A stretch of 64,000 bases of DNA from Mycobacterium sp. EPa45. GTDB taxonomy: Bacteria; Actinomycetota; Actinomycetes; Mycobacteriales; Mycobacteriaceae. The DNA lies in the NCBI RefSeq assembly GCF_001021385.1, contig NZ_CP011773.1, forward strand, positions 4,278,001-4,342,000, read 5' to 3'. The notes under the pieces were generated by a model. The model was not told where the DNA came from. It made no database searches and saw only the letters and a program-made list of their open reading frames with translations. Of the stretch, positions 44,184 to 56,796 are shown piece after piece (position 1 is the stretch's first letter; each line of letters begins with the position of its first letter). The position numbers and the translations under genes were made by a program.

Positions 44184-45740
44184 ATGACCGAAGCCGTCCC
44201 GTGGTGGACGAACGCGATCTTCTACCAGATCTACCCCCGTTCCTTCGCCGACAGCAACGGTGACGGCGTCGGCGATCTCGAGGGCATCGTCACGCATCTC
44301 GATCATCTGAGCCTGCTCGGCGTCGACGCGATCTGGCTCAATCCGGTCATGGTCTCCCCGATGGCGGACCACGGCTACGACGTGGCCGACCCACGCGACA
44401 TCGACCCGCTCTTCGGTGACCTCGGCGCGCTGGAGCGGCTGATCAGCGAGGCGCATGCCCGCGACATCCGCGTCACGATGGACCTGGTGCCCAACCACAC
44501 CAGCTCCCAACACACCTGGTTCCAGGCGGCGCTGGCTGCTGCACCGGAAAGTGTTGAGCGACAACGGTATATCTTCCGCGACGGTTTGGGTCCGGACGGT
44601 TCTACCCCACCGAACAACTGGGTGTCGGTGTTCGGCGGGCCGGCCTGGACCCGGGTCGCCGACGGCCAGTGGTACCTGCACCTGTTCGACGCCGAGCAAC
44701 CCGACCTCAACTGGGACAACCCCGAAGTGTTCTCCGACCTGGAGAAGACGCTGCGGTTCTGGCTCGACCGCGGGGTCGACGGTTTCCGCATCGACGTCGC
44801 GCACGGCATGGCCAAACCGCCCGGCCTGCCGGACATGACGAACCCGGACGCCGAGATGCTCACCCTCGACGACCACGACCCCCGGTTCAACCACGAGGGC
44901 GTGCACGACATCCACCGCGGCATCCGCTCGGTGCTCGACGATTACCCCCACGCGGTGACCATCGGCGAGATCTGGGTGTTCGACAACGAGGACTTCGCCA
45001 AATATCTGCGGCCCGACGAACTGCACATGGGCTTCAATTTTCGTTTGGTGCGAGCCGAATTCGATCCGACGAGCATCCGCGGTGCAATCGAGAATGCGTT
45101 GGCTGCGGCCGCCCTCGCCGACGCCAGCCCAACCTGGACGCTGTCCAACCACGACGTCGAGCGCGAGGTCTCCCGCTACGGCGACGGCGTCGCCGGGCTC
45201 GCGCGGGCCCGCGCGATGGCGATGGTCATGCTGGCGCTACCGGGAGCGATGTTCCTCTACAACGGCGAGGAATTGGGTCTGCCTAACGTCGATCTGCCCG
45301 ACGAGGTTCTGCAGGACCCGGTGTGGGAACGCTCCGGGCACACCGAACGCGGCCGAGACGGCTGCCGGGTCCCGATGCCGTGGTCGGGTGACGCGCCCCC
45401 GTTCGGGTTCTCGTCGAGTCCCCAGACGTGGCTGCCGATGCCTGCGGAATGGTCGGCGTGGACGGTCGAACGTCAGCTCGCCGACCCGGATTCGACGCTG
45501 GCGTTCTTCCGGACGATCCTGCACCTGCGACACAGCAGTTTCCACTTCACCGAGTTCGACGTCGAGTGGCTGCAGCTGCGCGACGACGCGCTGGCGTTCC
45601 TCTCCGGCGGGGTGTTGTGCGTGCTGAACACAGGTAGTACCGCGCTGGCGCTACCGGCCGGCGAATTGCTCACGGCCAGTGCGCCATTGCTCGGCGGCAC
45701 GTTGCCGCCGGATTCGGCGGCGTGGATCGCGACCGGCTAG
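44184..45740 (+). CDS. aglA: Alpha-glucosidase AglA (GH13)
   Basis: A 518-residue glycoside hydrolase of family 13. The TIM barrel begins WWTNAIFYQIYPRSFADSNGDGVGDLEGI. The catalytic nucleophile Asp is in DGFRIDVAHGM, the acid/base Glu in TIGEIWVFDNED, and the transition-state Asp in LSNHDVERE. It releases glucose from alpha-linked glucosides. The short C-terminal beta domain ends LPPDSAAWIATG. It follows glbO closely. Its stop TAG (45738-45740) shares CTAG with the stop of the convergent DUF1345 gene. Confidence 0.94.
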   Translation: MTEAVPWWTNAIFYQIYPRSFADSNGDGVGDLEGIVTHLDHLSLLGVDAIWLNPVMVSPMADHGYDVADPRDIDPLFGDLGALERLISEAHARDIRVTMDLVPNHTSSQHTWFQAALAAAPESVERQRYIFRDGLGPDGSTPPNNWVSVFGGPAWTRVADGQWYLHLFDAEQPDLNWDNPEVFSDLEKTLRFWLDRGVDGFRIDVAHGMAKPPGLPDMTNPDAEMLTLDDHDPRFNHEGVHDIHRGIRSVLDDYPHAVTIGEIWVFDNEDFAKYLRPDELHMGFNFRLVRAEFDPTSIRGAIENALAAAALADASPTWTLSNHDVEREVSRYGDGVAGLARARAMAMVMLALPGAMFLYNGEELGLPNVDLPDEVLQDPVWERSGHTERGRDGCRVPMPWSGDAPPFGFSSSPQTWLPMPAEWSAWTVERQLADPDSTLAFFRTILHLRHSSFHFTEFDVEWLQLRDDALAFLSGGVLCVLNTGSTALALPAGELLTASAPLLGGTLPPDSAAWIATG

Positions 45741-46411
45741 ACGCCGGCGGCCAGCAGGTTCACCACCGAGGCCACGATGATCGAGCCGAACACGAATGAC
45801 AGCAGTCCGTGCCCCAGCGCGGTGGCCCGCATCCGGGTCGAGGTCAGGTTGGTATCGGAGATCGCAAAGCTCATCCCGACGGCGAAGCCGACGTAGAAGA
45901 AGTCCTTGAAACAAGGCTGGTCTTTGTGCCCCGGCGGGCTGTTGAAGTCGATTCCGCCCGGCTGCTCCGGGTCGAAATAGTGTTTGGCGTAGATGATCGA
46001 ATACAGCGTGTGAATCGTCAGCCAGGACAGCACGACACTGCCGACCGCCATCCAGCCCGCACCCGAATCGTGGCGGACCCCGCCGGCAGCGTCCTGACTG
46101 CGGCCCAGCAGCACCCAGACACCGACCAAGCTGGCCGCCGCACCGCCGAGCACCAAGGTCGTGACCACCCAGGGCAACGGCTGCTCCTGACTGGCATGGT
46201 GCTTGGTTTCGTTGAAGTCGAACGGCCACAACGTCAGCCACGTCCAGCCAGTGAAGATCAGAGCCAGCGCCGTCCACCCGCCAAGCAACGAGAGCATTCC
46301 GTTGTGGCCCCACAGAATCACCGTCACGACCGCGCCGACGGCGACCCCGACGGCGACGCGGGCGGCCGGGCGCTTCCAGAACGACAGGCTTCCGTGCGCC
46401 TTTTCGGTCAC
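45737..46411 (-). CDS. DUF1345-family membrane protein
   Basis: A 224-residue membrane protein with about five helices: ARVAVGVAVGAVVTVILW, LGGWTALALIFTGWTWL, VVTTLVLGGAAASLVGVWVLL, GWMAVGSVVLSWLTIHTLYSIIYA and GLLSFVFGSIIVASVVNLLA. The stretches HTLYSIIYAKHYF, CFKDFFYVGFAVGMSFAISD and TRMRATALGHGLLSF are typical of DUF1345. The function is unknown. It lies downstream of the gene 46421 with a 9-bp gap and may be in that operon. Confidence 0.86.
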   Translation of the reverse strand: MTEKAHGSLSFWKRPAARVAVGVAVGAVVTVILWGHNGMLSLLGGWTALALIFTGWTWLTLWPFDFNETKHHASQEQPLPWVVTTLVLGGAAASLVGVWVLLGRSQDAAGGVRHDSGAGWMAVGSVVLSWLTIHTLYSIIYAKHYFDPEQPGGIDFNSPPGHKDQPCFKDFFYVGFAVGMSFAISDTNLTSTRMRATALGHGLLSFVFGSIIVASVVNLLAAGV

Positions 46412-46420
46412 AAGCGGATA

Positions 46421-47056
46421 CTAACGCAGCACCAGCGCGGGATTGCCGAGTCGGCGATACACCGACCCGAATCGCGCGTCGATCCGCAGCCACGTCGGCG
46501 ACAGCCGCACTCGCACGATCTCGTCCTCGCTCGGCCGCTCCGGTACGAATCCCATTGCGGTGAGCGCGAACACGCACCGCATCGGCACACCCACTTGCGC
46601 GCCACCCGAACTCACCTGGAGTACGTCCTGATCCAGGAGCGAAGCGGGTGGCCCATGCGCGCTGCTGTGCTCCTTTGCCACATCGGCGCCGCGCTGAGCC
46701 AAATCGGTGAGCACGGCGGCCGGCACGTCGTCGACATGGGCGAAGCCGGTGTCCGGGGGGAGCGCACCGCGCCACGCCGAGTCCATCGGGTACCCGGGAT
46801 TCACCCGTCCGGACACATCGGCATTGCGTAACCCACGCGCCAATTCGTCTGCTCCACAGGATAAGTCGCCGGGGTTGACCTCACCGGCGACAGCGCGCAC
46901 GGCGAGCACGTCCAATCCGGTGGCCACCCAGGCCGTCACCAGACCGTCGGCGCGCTGCTTCAACCGCACGACAGCGGCCTCGTCCAAGCGCAATGCGTGT
47001 TCGACGAACACCGCCAAGTCGCTGCGCACCACCGCATCGGGAATCGTGAGGCTCAT
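46421..47056 (-). CDS. Conserved hypothetical protein (Rv2474c type)
   Basis: A 211-residue mycobacterial protein with no recognised motif. It opens [34 protein letters not shown]. Later come ADELARGLRNADVSGRVNPGYPMDSAWRGALPP and FVPERPSEDEIVRVRLSPTWLRI. It is soluble and has no signal peptide. The ATG at 47056 overlaps the stop of the upstream thioesterase as ATGA; an upstream open frame is only its shadow. The name reflects recalled synteny with M. tuberculosis. Confidence 0.8.
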   Translation of the reverse strand: MSLTIPDAVVRSDLAVFVEHALRLDEAAVVRLKQRADGLVTAWVATGLDVLAVRAVAGEVNPGDLSCGADELARGLRNADVSGRVNPGYPMDSAWRGALPPDTGFAHVDDVPAAVLTDLAQRGADVAKEHSSAHGPPASLLDQDVLQVSSGGAQVGVPMRCVFALTAMGFVPERPSEDEIVRVRLSPTWLRIDARFGSVYRRLGNPALVLR

Positions 47057-47481
47057 CGCTGCCAGCGCTGCAGGTACTCCCGATGCTTGGGCGAAAGCCG
47101 AACCAACCGTTGCTCTTCGATGTGCACCGCGGCCAGCTGCGTCTCCGCGATCACCGACGGGCGCGAGTCCGGATCGGCGTTCACCGACCGCACCTCGTAG
47201 CCGAGGGTGAAGTCCACCGCGCGCAACCGCTTGGTCCACATGGTCACCTGCAGCGGTGAATCTGCCAACCGCAGTTGGCCTTTGTAGAGCACCTGCACCT
47301 CGTGGATGAGCAGGCCGATCGTGGTGATGTCCTCGGCGAACGGCTCGGCCAGGAAGTCCACCCGCGCCTCTTCCAGGATCGTCACCATGGTGGCGTGGTT
47401 GATGTGTTGATACATGTCGATGTCCGACCAGCGCACGTGCACGCCGGTGGTGAATCCGTTAACCACTTGACCCTGTTCCAC
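47053..47481 (-). CDS. Hot-dog fold acyl-CoA thioesterase (Rv2475c type)
   Basis: A 142-residue protein of the 4-hydroxybenzoyl-CoA thioesterase family. [29 protein letters not shown] has the catalytic Asp in the DxxxHxN arrangement. [23 protein letters not shown] and FTLGYEVRS continue the fold. It should hydrolyse an acyl-CoA. It overlaps the 3' end of the glutamate dehydrogenase gene by 23 bp, and the next gene by 4 bp, so these four genes read as an operon. Confidence 0.92.
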   Translation of the reverse strand: MEQGQVVNGFTTGVHVRWSDIDMYQHINHATMVTILEEARVDFLAEPFAEDITTIGLLIHEVQVLYKGQLRLADSPLQVTMWTKRLRAVDFTLGYEVRSVNADPDSRPSVIAETQLAAVHIEEQRLVRLSPKHREYLQRWQR

Positions 47482-50400
47482 TCGTCCTGGTCATGCTGCG
47501 GATCTGGCGTGCCGCCACCGACAGCGTGGCCAGATCACGTTCGTCGTCGGCGTAGATCTCGGCCAGCGTGCGACGCGCCCGCTCGACCCGCGATCCGTTG
47601 GTGTGCTCCCACTCGGCGATCTTCTCCTCCCCCGTCTCCTCCGGCTCCCCGACAGCCAGCACGTCGAAACACAAGGCTCGCAACGACCCGTAGATGTCGT
47701 CGCGAATAGCCAAGCGGGCCAACGAATGCCAGCGGTCGTCGCGGGGAAGGCCGGAGACCGCAGTCAGTAGGCCGTCCGTGCTCAGATGGTCCATCAGGGC
47801 GAAGTAGGTGTCGGCAACCTCGGCGGGGTCGCGGTCGACGATATCGGCTATGTCGATGACGTCGAGGAGGCTGTATCGGTAGAGCCCGGTGGCCACCGTA
47901 TAGGCCAGATCGGCCGGCGCGCCGTGCGCCTCGAACTCACCGGCCTCCTTGGCCACGATCGCCTTGTCGTCGCCCCGCAGCCACTGCGACATCTGCGGGG
48001 TGAGTTCGGCCAGCGTGGCGGCGAACCGGTTGATCTCGGCGCCGACGGCCAGCGGTTGCGGACGGTAGTTCAGCAGCCAGCGTGCCGCCCGATCGAGCAG
48101 GCGGCGCAGGTCCAGCGTCATGCGGTCCGAGACGTTGATCGGCAGGCCGGTGCGGGAGGCCTCGACGATGCGCTGCCACACTTTGTCGATCCCGAAGATC
48201 GCGTCGGTGGCCACGAACGTGCGCACCGCGTCGACATAGCTGACCCCGGTGTCTTCGGTGACGCGGTAGGCGAAGGAGATTCCGCCGGTGTCGACCACGT
48301 TGTTGACCAACATCGTGGTCGTGATCTCACGGCGGAGCTGGTGGCCGCGGATATCGGTGGCGAAATGGTCGCGCAGCTGGCTCGGAAAGTATCGAGGCAG
48401 CCGCGAGGCGAACACTTCCTGATCGGGCAGGTCGCTGGCCAGCACGTCCTCCTTGAGGGCCAGCTTCACGTGGGCCATCAGGGTCGCCAACTCCGGGGAG
48501 GTCAGCCCGATCCCGACCTCTTGGCGGCGGTGGATCTCCTTGGGAGACGGCAGCGCCTCGAGCTCGCGGTTGAGCCCGCGCCGCTCCTCGAGCTCGATGA
48601 TCTGGCGGGCGTGCACGTTGAGCAGCGACGCGGCATTGGCGCGGCTGGTGCCCATCAGGTCGTTCTGGTCGATGTTGTCGGTCAGGACCAGTCGCGCGAC
48701 CTCGTCGGTCATCGACGCCAGCAGCCCGGTGCGCTCGTCGGCGCTCACCTTGCCCGCAGTGACCAGCGAGTCCACCAGAATCTTGATGTTGACCTCGTGG
48801 TCGCTGCAGTCCACCCCCGCGGAGTTGTCCATGGCGTCGGTATTGATGCGGCCACCGCACAGGTCGTACTCGATCCGGCCCAGTGACGTGACCCCGAGGT
48901 TGCCGCCTTCACCGATCACCTTGGCGCGCACCTGATTCCCGTTCACACGGATGGTGTCGTTGGCGCGGTCCCCGACGTCGGCATCTGATTCCGACTCGGC
49001 CTTGATGTAGGTGCCGATGCCGCCGTTGAACCACAGGTCGACCGGGGCTTGCATGATCGCCTTCATCAGGGCGGGCGGGGTGACCTCGGCGGGGTCCCCC
49101 TGCAGGCCGAGCGCCGTGCGCATCTGCGGGCTCACCGGAATCGCCTTCTGCTGCCGGCTGAACACCCCGCCGCCCTCGCTGATCAAGGCGGCGTCGTAGT
49201 CCTCCCAGCTGGACCGGGGCAGCTCGAACAGCCGCCGCCGTTCCTCCCAGGACCGTCCTGCGTCCGGGTTGGGATCGATGAAGATGTGTCGGTGGTCGAA
49301 GGCTGCGATGAGCCGGATGTGGTGGGACAGCAGCATTCCGTTGCCGAAGACGTCGCCGCTCATGTCGCCGACACCGGCGACGGTGAAGTCCTCGCTCTGG
49401 GTGTCCACGCCCATCTCGCGGAAGTGGCGTTTGACCGACTCCCAGGCGCCCTTGGCGGTGATGCCCATGGCTTTGTGGTCGTACCCGACCGAGCCACCGG
49501 AGGCGAACGCGTCACCCAGCCAGAAGCCATAATCATGGGCGACTTCGTTGGCGATATCGGAGAACGTGGCGGTGCCTTTGTCGGCGGCGACGACGAGGTA
49601 AGCATCGTCGCCGTCGCGGCGCACTACCCCGCGTGGGGCGACGACCTGGCCGGTGGTCCGATCGACATTGTCGGTGATGTCCAGCAAGCCGGCGATGAAC
49701 AACCGGTAGCAGGCAATTCCCTCGTGGCGGAACGCATCCCGGTCCGCTGCGGGGTCACCGAGCGGCGCGGGTGGCTTCTTGACGACGAACCCGCCCTTGG
49801 CGCCGACGGGCACGATCACCGCGTTCTTGACGGCCTGCGCCTTGACCAGGCCGAGGATCTCGGTACGGAAGTCCTCGCGACGATCCGACCAGCGCAGCCC
49901 GCCGCGGGCGACGAAGCCGAACCGCAGATGCACGCCTTCCACCCGCGGTGAGTACACGAAGATTTCGAACTTCGGCCTGGGCAGTGGCAGTTCGTTGATG
50001 AGCTGGGGATTCAACTTGAGCGACAACACGTTCTGCGCGTGCGCCGAGTCGGCACTGGTGACGAAATAGTTGGTGCGCAACGTGGCCTGGACCATCGTCG
50101 CGAATGCCCGCAACACGCGGTCGGTGTCGAGGCCGACCAGCGCGTCGATGTCGGCGGCCACTGCGTCGGCCGCGGCGAGCGCGTCCAGTCCCTTGTCGGC
50201 GGATTCGGGGTCGAACATCGCCTCGAACAGGGTGACCAGGGAACGCGCGGTGCGCGGATTGCTGTTGAGCACCGACTCGATGTGCGACTGGCTGTAGGGA
50301 AACGCCGCCTGCCGCAGGTACTTTGCGTACGCGCGCAACACGGCTACCTGCTGCCAGGTCAGGCCGGCGCGCAACACCAGTTCGTTGAAGCGGTCGATCT

Positions 50401-52279
50401 CAGCACGTCCCTGCCAGATGGCGGTGACGGCGTCGGCGAAACGCTGCGCGGTGGCGTCCCACTCGTCCTGGGTGGCGGCGTCGGGCATCGAGGCGTCGGG
50501 ACGGATCTTGAACTGGTAAATCCAGACCTTCAGCCCGTCCGGGCGTACGACGGTGAACGGGCGCTCCTCGAGCACCAGCACGCCCATGCACTGCAGCATG
50601 GGCAGCAGGTGGCTCAGCGATGCGGTCGAACCGCCGAGATACCAGGTGAGGTAGGCCTCGTTGCCCTCATCGCCCTCCTCGAACTGCAGCTTGACCGAAT
50701 CTTCCTGCAGCGCTTCGATGATCCCGATATCGGTGATCGCCTCGGTCGAGGTGACGGCTTGCTTGAAGGTTTCGGGCAGCGCTTCGGCGTAATGTTCGGC
50801 GATCCCCAGGTCGATCTCGCCGGTCCGTGCCGAGCCGATCAGCCGGTCACCCCAGGTACGCAGCGCCTCGGTCAGCAAGCCCTGCACGCGGGTGCGATTG
50901 CCCTCGCTGTCGTCGATTGACTCACGGGTCGAGCTGTCTGGCAGCCGCACCGTGAAATGAACTACCGCCCAGGGCGATTCACTGACTCGTGCGGTGTAGT
51001 CGATACTCAGGCCGCCGAACTCGCGGACCAGGATGTCCTGCATCGCCAGCCGGACCGCGGTGGTGTAGCGGTCGCGGGGCAGGTACACCAGGGCCGACAC
51101 GAAGTGGCCGAGCTGGGCGGCGCGCAGAAACAGCAGCGCACGGCGGCGCGAGCCGAGGTCGACGACGGCGGTTGCCATCGCCAGCAGCTGTTCGGCGGTC
51201 AGGGAGAACAGCTCTGAGCGCGGGATGGTCTGGATGATGTCGAGCATCAGCTGCCCGGGATGGCTCGGGTCGCTCTGGGACATCGCCAGCACTTCGCGTA
51301 CCCGCCGCGAGATCAGCGGGATGTCAAGCACATTGGCGCTCATCGCCGCCACGGTGAACAGTCCGACAAACCGGTGCTCGACATCGCCCGATGAGGTGTG
51401 CTCGCGGATCACCACGATGTACGGATACGCGCCGTAACGCAGGAAGCTGGGCATAGTGGCCTGTGCCAACACCAGCAAGTCACCGGGGCGGGTGAGCTCC
51501 GGGAGCACCTCGGTGCGCAGCCGCGCCACCCCCAGCCGGCTCGATTCGACGACGGTGGCGACTCCGTCGCGCACCGCGCAGTCCTGACAACCCAGCAGCA
51601 CGAAATGACCGTCGGAGAGCCACCGCAACAAGTCCGCGGCATCGCTGCGGTCGGGCCCGACGAATCGGTCTCCCGGATCGGTGTCCAGGTCGCGCGCGAG
51701 ATCATGCAACGCGGCGCTGAGCGCCGTGGAATCCAGCGCCACCTGCCGGGCGTCGGCAACGGCCATCGGCAGCATCCGCTCGGCTTCGGCCAGCGCCTTG
51801 CGATTGACCGACGGCGAAAGCTGGATGTGGATCCAGGATTCGTCGATGCCCTGAGAATCGGCATCGGCCGGGCTGTCGGTCAATGGGCGCACATCCAGCA
51901 GTTCGCCGGTTGGGCTCCGCCGGACCCGGAAGACCGGGTTCATCAGTGCGACATAGCCGACGCCCAGGCGATGCATCAGCACCGTGACCGAATCCAGCAG
52001 CATGGTCGCCTGGTCGGTGACGATCTGCAGCGCCGGACCGAACCCGCCGGGATCGTCGGCGGGATAGATCGCGACGAGGGTCTCCCCGACCGGCCGGACG
52101 CTGGCCAACCGCTCCTGCGCGGCGATCAGCTCCGCCGGTACCGCCCGTTCGGCGGCCGCGGCAACCAGCGGTCCGGTGTCGGTGACATCGACGTCGTCAG
52201 GAGCCCCGCCGTGCGGACCGCGATAGGTGGCGAGGTATGCCTCGCCGAGCGACTCGGTAGCTTTGGGGTCAACCGTCAT
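47459..52279 (-). CDS. gdh: NAD-dependent glutamate dehydrogenase, large type
   Basis: A 1606-residue enzyme of the class of very large NAD-specific glutamate dehydrogenases (M. tuberculosis Rv2476c, recalled as slightly longer). It deaminates glutamate to 2-oxoglutarate. About 700 N-terminal residues form regulatory domains; the catalytic core includes [20 protein letters not shown] and [18 protein letters not shown] (about 830-880), with the substrate Lys. The NAD-binding region has [29 protein letters not shown]. In mycobacteria the enzyme is controlled by the FHA protein GarA. The ATG at 52279 gives [20 protein letters not shown], the expected opening. Confidence 0.96.
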   Translation of the reverse strand: MTVDPKATESLGEAYLATYRGPHGGAPDDVDVTDTGPLVAAAAERAVPAELIAAQERLASVRPVGETLVAIYPADDPGGFGPALQIVTDQATMLLDSVTVLMHRLGVGYVALMNPVFRVRRSPTGELLDVRPLTDSPADADSQGIDESWIHIQLSPSVNRKALAEAERMLPMAVADARQVALDSTALSAALHDLARDLDTDPGDRFVGPDRSDAADLLRWLSDGHFVLLGCQDCAVRDGVATVVESSRLGVARLRTEVLPELTRPGDLLVLAQATMPSFLRYGAYPYIVVIREHTSSGDVEHRFVGLFTVAAMSANVLDIPLISRRVREVLAMSQSDPSHPGQLMLDIIQTIPRSELFSLTAEQLLAMATAVVDLGSRRRALLFLRAAQLGHFVSALVYLPRDRYTTAVRLAMQDILVREFGGLSIDYTARVSESPWAVVHFTVRLPDSSTRESIDDSEGNRTRVQGLLTEALRTWGDRLIGSARTGEIDLGIAEHYAEALPETFKQAVTSTEAITDIGIIEALQEDSVKLQFEEGDEGNEAYLTWYLGGSTASLSHLLPMLQCMGVLVLEERPFTVVRPDGLKVWIYQFKIRPDASMPDAATQDEWDATAQRFADAVTAIWQGRAEIDRFNELVLRAGLTWQQVAVLRAYAKYLRQAAFPYSQSHIESVLNSNPRTARSLVTLFEAMFDPESADKGLDALAAADAVAADIDALVGLDTDRVLRAFATMVQATLRTNYFVTSADSAHAQNVLSLKLNPQLINELPLPRPKFEIFVYSPRVEGVHLRFGFVARGGLRWSDRREDFRTEILGLVKAQAVKNAVIVPVGAKGGFVVKKPPAPLGDPAADRDAFRHEGIACYRLFIAGLLDITDNVDRTTGQVVAPRGVVRRDGDDAYLVVAADKGTATFSDIANEVAHDYGFWLGDAFASGGSVGYDHKAMGITAKGAWESVKRHFREMGVDTQSEDFTVAGVGDMSGDVFGNGMLLSHHIRLIAAFDHRHIFIDPNPDAGRSWEERRRLFELPRSSWEDYDAALISEGGGVFSRQQKAIPVSPQMRTALGLQGDPAEVTPPALMKAIMQAPVDLWFNGGIGTYIKAESESDADVGDRANDTIRVNGNQVRAKVIGEGGNLGVTSLGRIEYDLCGGRINTDAMDNSAGVDCSDHEVNIKILVDSLVTAGKVSADERTGLLASMTDEVARLVLTDNIDQNDLMGTSRANAASLLNVHARQIIELEERRGLNRELEALPSPKEIHRRQEVGIGLTSPELATLMAHVKLALKEDVLASDLPDQEVFASRLPRYFPSQLRDHFATDIRGHQLRREITTTMLVNNVVDTGGISFAYRVTEDTGVSYVDAVRTFVATDAIFGIDKVWQRIVEASRTGLPINVSDRMTLDLRRLLDRAARWLLNYRPQPLAVGAEINRFAATLAELTPQMSQWLRGDDKAIVAKEAGEFEAHGAPADLAYTVATGLYRYSLLDVIDIADIVDRDPAEVADTYFALMDHLSTDGLLTAVSGLPRDDRWHSLARLAIRDDIYGSLRALCFDVLAVGEPEETGEEKIAEWEHTNGSRVERARRTLAEIYADDERDLATLSVAARQIRSMTRTSGTGSSG

Positions 52280-52332
52280 ACCTGCGGCTCCTGATCAGCG
52301 TGCGAACCGACGCTGGTCCGCAGCCGCCAACA

Positions 52333-54006
<1,674 letters not shown>

Positions 54007-54118
54007 TGCCGCGGGGGTGCCTTCCGTTTTCGTCGTGAAATGCTCGTCGACCATCCTAGGCGCGCCGGGACGAGGCCTTGCGGCCGCGCTGGCCGAGACC
54101 AGCGCGACCGCCGCCGCC

Positions 54119-54571
54119 TCACGCCGAGAACGCCAGCTCCGTCGTCTCCTCGACGTCGCCGGTGCTGTCCTGCTCGTCGGTGTGCGGCGCGGTATCGACC
54201 GGTTCGGCCGGCTTGGGCTGCGGTTGCTCGAAGCGGATGATCGCCCGCGACAGGTCGGGCCCCACCGCGGTGGCCCGCATCTCCAGCGATGAGCGCCGCA
54301 CACCTTCCTTGTCGTCGTACTCGCTGGTGAAGACGTCGCCGACGACGATCACCGGGGCGCCTTTGTAGAGACCGGCCCCGACGCCGGTGACCAGCTTGCC
54401 CCAGCAGTTGACGGTGATGAACAGCGAGTTGCCGGGCTCCCAGGTGCCGTCACCGGTGCGGCGGCGGGAGTTGCTGGCCACCCGGAAGCTGATGAGTTCC
54501 TGGTCGCCGACGACGCGTCGGCGAAGGTCGGTGACAATGCGGCCGACGACGGTCAGATGAGTTTCGAACAT
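54119..54571 (-). CDS. ssbB: Paralogous single-stranded DNA-binding protein SsbB
   Basis: A 150-residue OB-fold protein: FETHLTVVGRIVTDLRRR, ELISFRVASNSRRR, SLFITVNCWGKLVTGVGAGLYKGAPVIVVGDVFTSEY. It is the second mycobacterial SSB, shorter and without the Gly-rich, DDDLPF-tailed C-terminus of the essential SSB; its tail is acidic (EQDSTGDVEETTEL). In M. smegmatis this paralogue responds to stress and DNA damage, as recalled. The ATG at 54571 has AAAGGA upstream. It lies 113 bp upstream of ettA's start on the same strand. Confidence 0.9.
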   Translation of the reverse strand: MFETHLTVVGRIVTDLRRRVVGDQELISFRVASNSRRRTGDGTWEPGNSLFITVNCWGKLVTGVGAGLYKGAPVIVVGDVFTSEYDDKEGVRRSSLEMRATAVGPDLSRAIIRFEQPQPKPAEPVDTAPHTDEQDSTGDVEETTELAFSA

Positions 54572-54783
54572 GACATGGGTCCTTTCGATGAGTGATGCCG
54601 TACCCACTGAGTGGGCCGCAGCTCACCGACAGCCACGCGAAGAGACGTACCCCCATCGGTGAGACTGTGGATCAAGCGCCAACTGTGGATACGTCTCGTC
54701 GATCCCCGCCGCGAAAGTAACGTCAGGGTGTCAAATCGGCGATTTCGCCGCCGTGGCGTTACGGCCGGCGGCCGACGCGGTCC

Positions 54784-56781
54784 TCAGCTTCCATTTTCGC
54801 GGCGGGCCATCTCAGCCAGCATCGCGTTGTACGCCGCCAGGTCGGCGTCATCGTCGCGGTCGGCAGCGCGGTCCAGTCGCGTGGCGGTGCGCCGGTCACT
54901 TCGGCTCCACTGGATCAGCAGCGCGATCATCACCACCACGAGCGGGATTTCACCTGCGGCCCAAGCGATTCCACCGCCGAGGTGCTGGTCGTCGATCAGG
55001 TTGGTGTGCCAGCTCAGCTTCAGCGAACGGTAGAAGCTCTCCCCCAGCACCTGATCCATGCCCATCATCACCACGCCGAAGAAGGCGTGCAGCGGCAGCG
55101 AGGCGAACACCATCGCGATCTTGGCCACTGCCGGCAGCGGGCGCGGGGTGGGGTCGACGCCAATGACCACCCAGTAGAAGAGGTAGCCGCTGATCAGGAA
55201 GTGCAGATTCATCAGCACATGGGCGCCGTGCAGGCTCACGGCAGCGTCGAAGATGCCGCCGAAGTAAAGGCCGTAGAACCCGGCGACGAACACGACCGTG
55301 GCCACCACCGGGTGGGTGAAGAACCGCGACCACTTGCTGTGCAAGGCGTCGAGCAACCACTCCCGCGGTCCGGGCGGGTTGCCCTTGCCCGCGGTGGGCA
55401 GCGCCCGCAGCGCCAAGGTCACCGGCGCACCCAACACCAGCAGGACCGGCACCAACATCGACAGCAGCATGTGCGCCGTCATGTGCACGCTGAACATGGC
55501 CGGCATGTAGCGTCCGACGCCCGACGACGTGGTGAACAACAACACCGCGCAGCCCAGCAGCCAGGCCAACGTCCGGCCCGGCGGCCACGAGTCGCCGCGA
55601 CGTCGCAACCGAATCACCCCGGCCAGATAGACCGCGGCGAACACGATCGCCGCGGTACCGAAGACCAGGTCGAAGCGCCACTCCACCAGGATGCGCGCGA
55701 CGGTCGGGGGTCCGGCGAGGTCGTAGCCGATCCCCACCTCGGCCGGTGACGGGTTGCCGTCCAAGGGTGGCGGTGGCGGGGTGCGGCCCAGACCGACCGC
55801 GATGCCGAACGTCAGGCCGAACACCAAAGCCTCAATCAAGGCCAGCCGGAACAACACGCCACGAGCCTCCGGGTTGGCCTGCAGCGCGGCCACCGGCCCT
55901 CGGCGCTGCCGCCAGCCGATGACACCGAGGACGCCCAGCGCGACGATCTTGGCCACCACCAGCCGGCCATAGTCGGTGGAGAACAGGTCGCCGAGGCGGA
56001 TACGGACGAAGGCGTTGATGACTCCGGAGAGTCCCATCGCCACGAAGCACCAGAACGCCACCGCCGAAAACCGCCGTGCCGCAACGTCGGCATGCTCGCC
56101 GCCGCGCAGGGCATGCACCAATAACGCCAGCAGTCCTCCGGCCCACAGTGCACCCGCAAGCAAGTGAATCATCAGGCTGTTCGTGCCGACATCGTGCGAG
56201 CCGCCCGCCGACGAGTGTCCAGTCAACCCCAGGGGCACCAACGTGATCAACGAGCCGGCCAGCAGGAACGGCGTCCACGACCAGCGCAGCACCGCTCGGC
56301 CGGCGAGGGCGACGACCAACGCCAAGAACGCCGTCCACCGCCAGGCTCCGGCGGTGTCGACCAGGCTGGCCACCGACCACAGCTGCACGGGGTTGAGGTG
56401 ATCGCGCAGCGGCTGACCGGACACGTCGGACACTGTCAGCGGGACCAACAGCGCGGCGCACACCGCCCACACCGCGGAGGCGGTGACACCGATGCGCAGC
56501 GCGCGGTACCCGGCGGCGTCGAGCACTCCGTTGTCCTGAGGTGGCACGAAGAACGCCGCGAACAGGAACGAGCCGACGGCCAGAACGGCCGCGATCTCGC
56601 CGGCCGCCTGCACGAACGGCAGACCCAGCGTGGTGACGGGGCCGGGATCGGGCAGGCCGGTTGCGGTCAGGGCATCGGCCAACGAGAGTGCGCCGATTCC
56701 GGCGGCGGTGACGCCGGCGAGCACGGCGACCATCGACAGCACCGGCCAGACCGCGGCGCTGCGGGCGGCGGGTGCGGTCAT
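54784..56781 (-). CDS. CopD-CtaG fusion: copper/cytochrome oxidase assembly membrane protein
   Basis: A 665-residue membrane protein with about 15 hydrophobic segments. The first half (about 50-340) is CopD-like (copper import/resistance), containing GLTGHSSAGGSHDVGTNSL and a His-containing LMIHLLAGALWAGGL. The second half (about 370-640) is the CtaG-type caa3 oxidase assembly domain with PAMFSVHMTAHMLLSMLVPV, LHGAHVLMNLHFLISGYLFYW, and DDQHLGGGIAWAAGEIPLV. It probably supplies copper to cytochrome oxidase. In M. tuberculosis this locus holds other genes between the ssbB and plsB2 homologues. The start is the ATG at 56781. Confidence 0.9.
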   Translation of the reverse strand: MTAPAARSAAVWPVLSMVAVLAGVTAAGIGALSLADALTATGLPDPGPVTTLGLPFVQAAGEIAAVLAVGSFLFAAFFVPPQDNGVLDAAGYRALRIGVTASAVWAVCAALLVPLTVSDVSGQPLRDHLNPVQLWSVASLVDTAGAWRWTAFLALVVALAGRAVLRWSWTPFLLAGSLITLVPLGLTGHSSAGGSHDVGTNSLMIHLLAGALWAGGLLALLVHALRGGEHADVAARRFSAVAFWCFVAMGLSGVINAFVRIRLGDLFSTDYGRLVVAKIVALGVLGVIGWRQRRGPVAALQANPEARGVLFRLALIEALVFGLTFGIAVGLGRTPPPPPLDGNPSPAEVGIGYDLAGPPTVARILVEWRFDLVFGTAAIVFAAVYLAGVIRLRRRGDSWPPGRTLAWLLGCAVLLFTTSSGVGRYMPAMFSVHMTAHMLLSMLVPVLLVLGAPVTLALRALPTAGKGNPPGPREWLLDALHSKWSRFFTHPVVATVVFVAGFYGLYFGGIFDAAVSLHGAHVLMNLHFLISGYLFYWVVIGVDPTPRPLPAVAKIAMVFASLPLHAFFGVVMMGMDQVLGESFYRSLKLSWHTNLIDDQHLGGGIAWAAGEIPLVVVMIALLIQWSRSDRRTATRLDRAADRDDDADLAAYNAMLAEMARRENGS

Positions 56782-56796
56782 CGTCTCAGCGTATGG

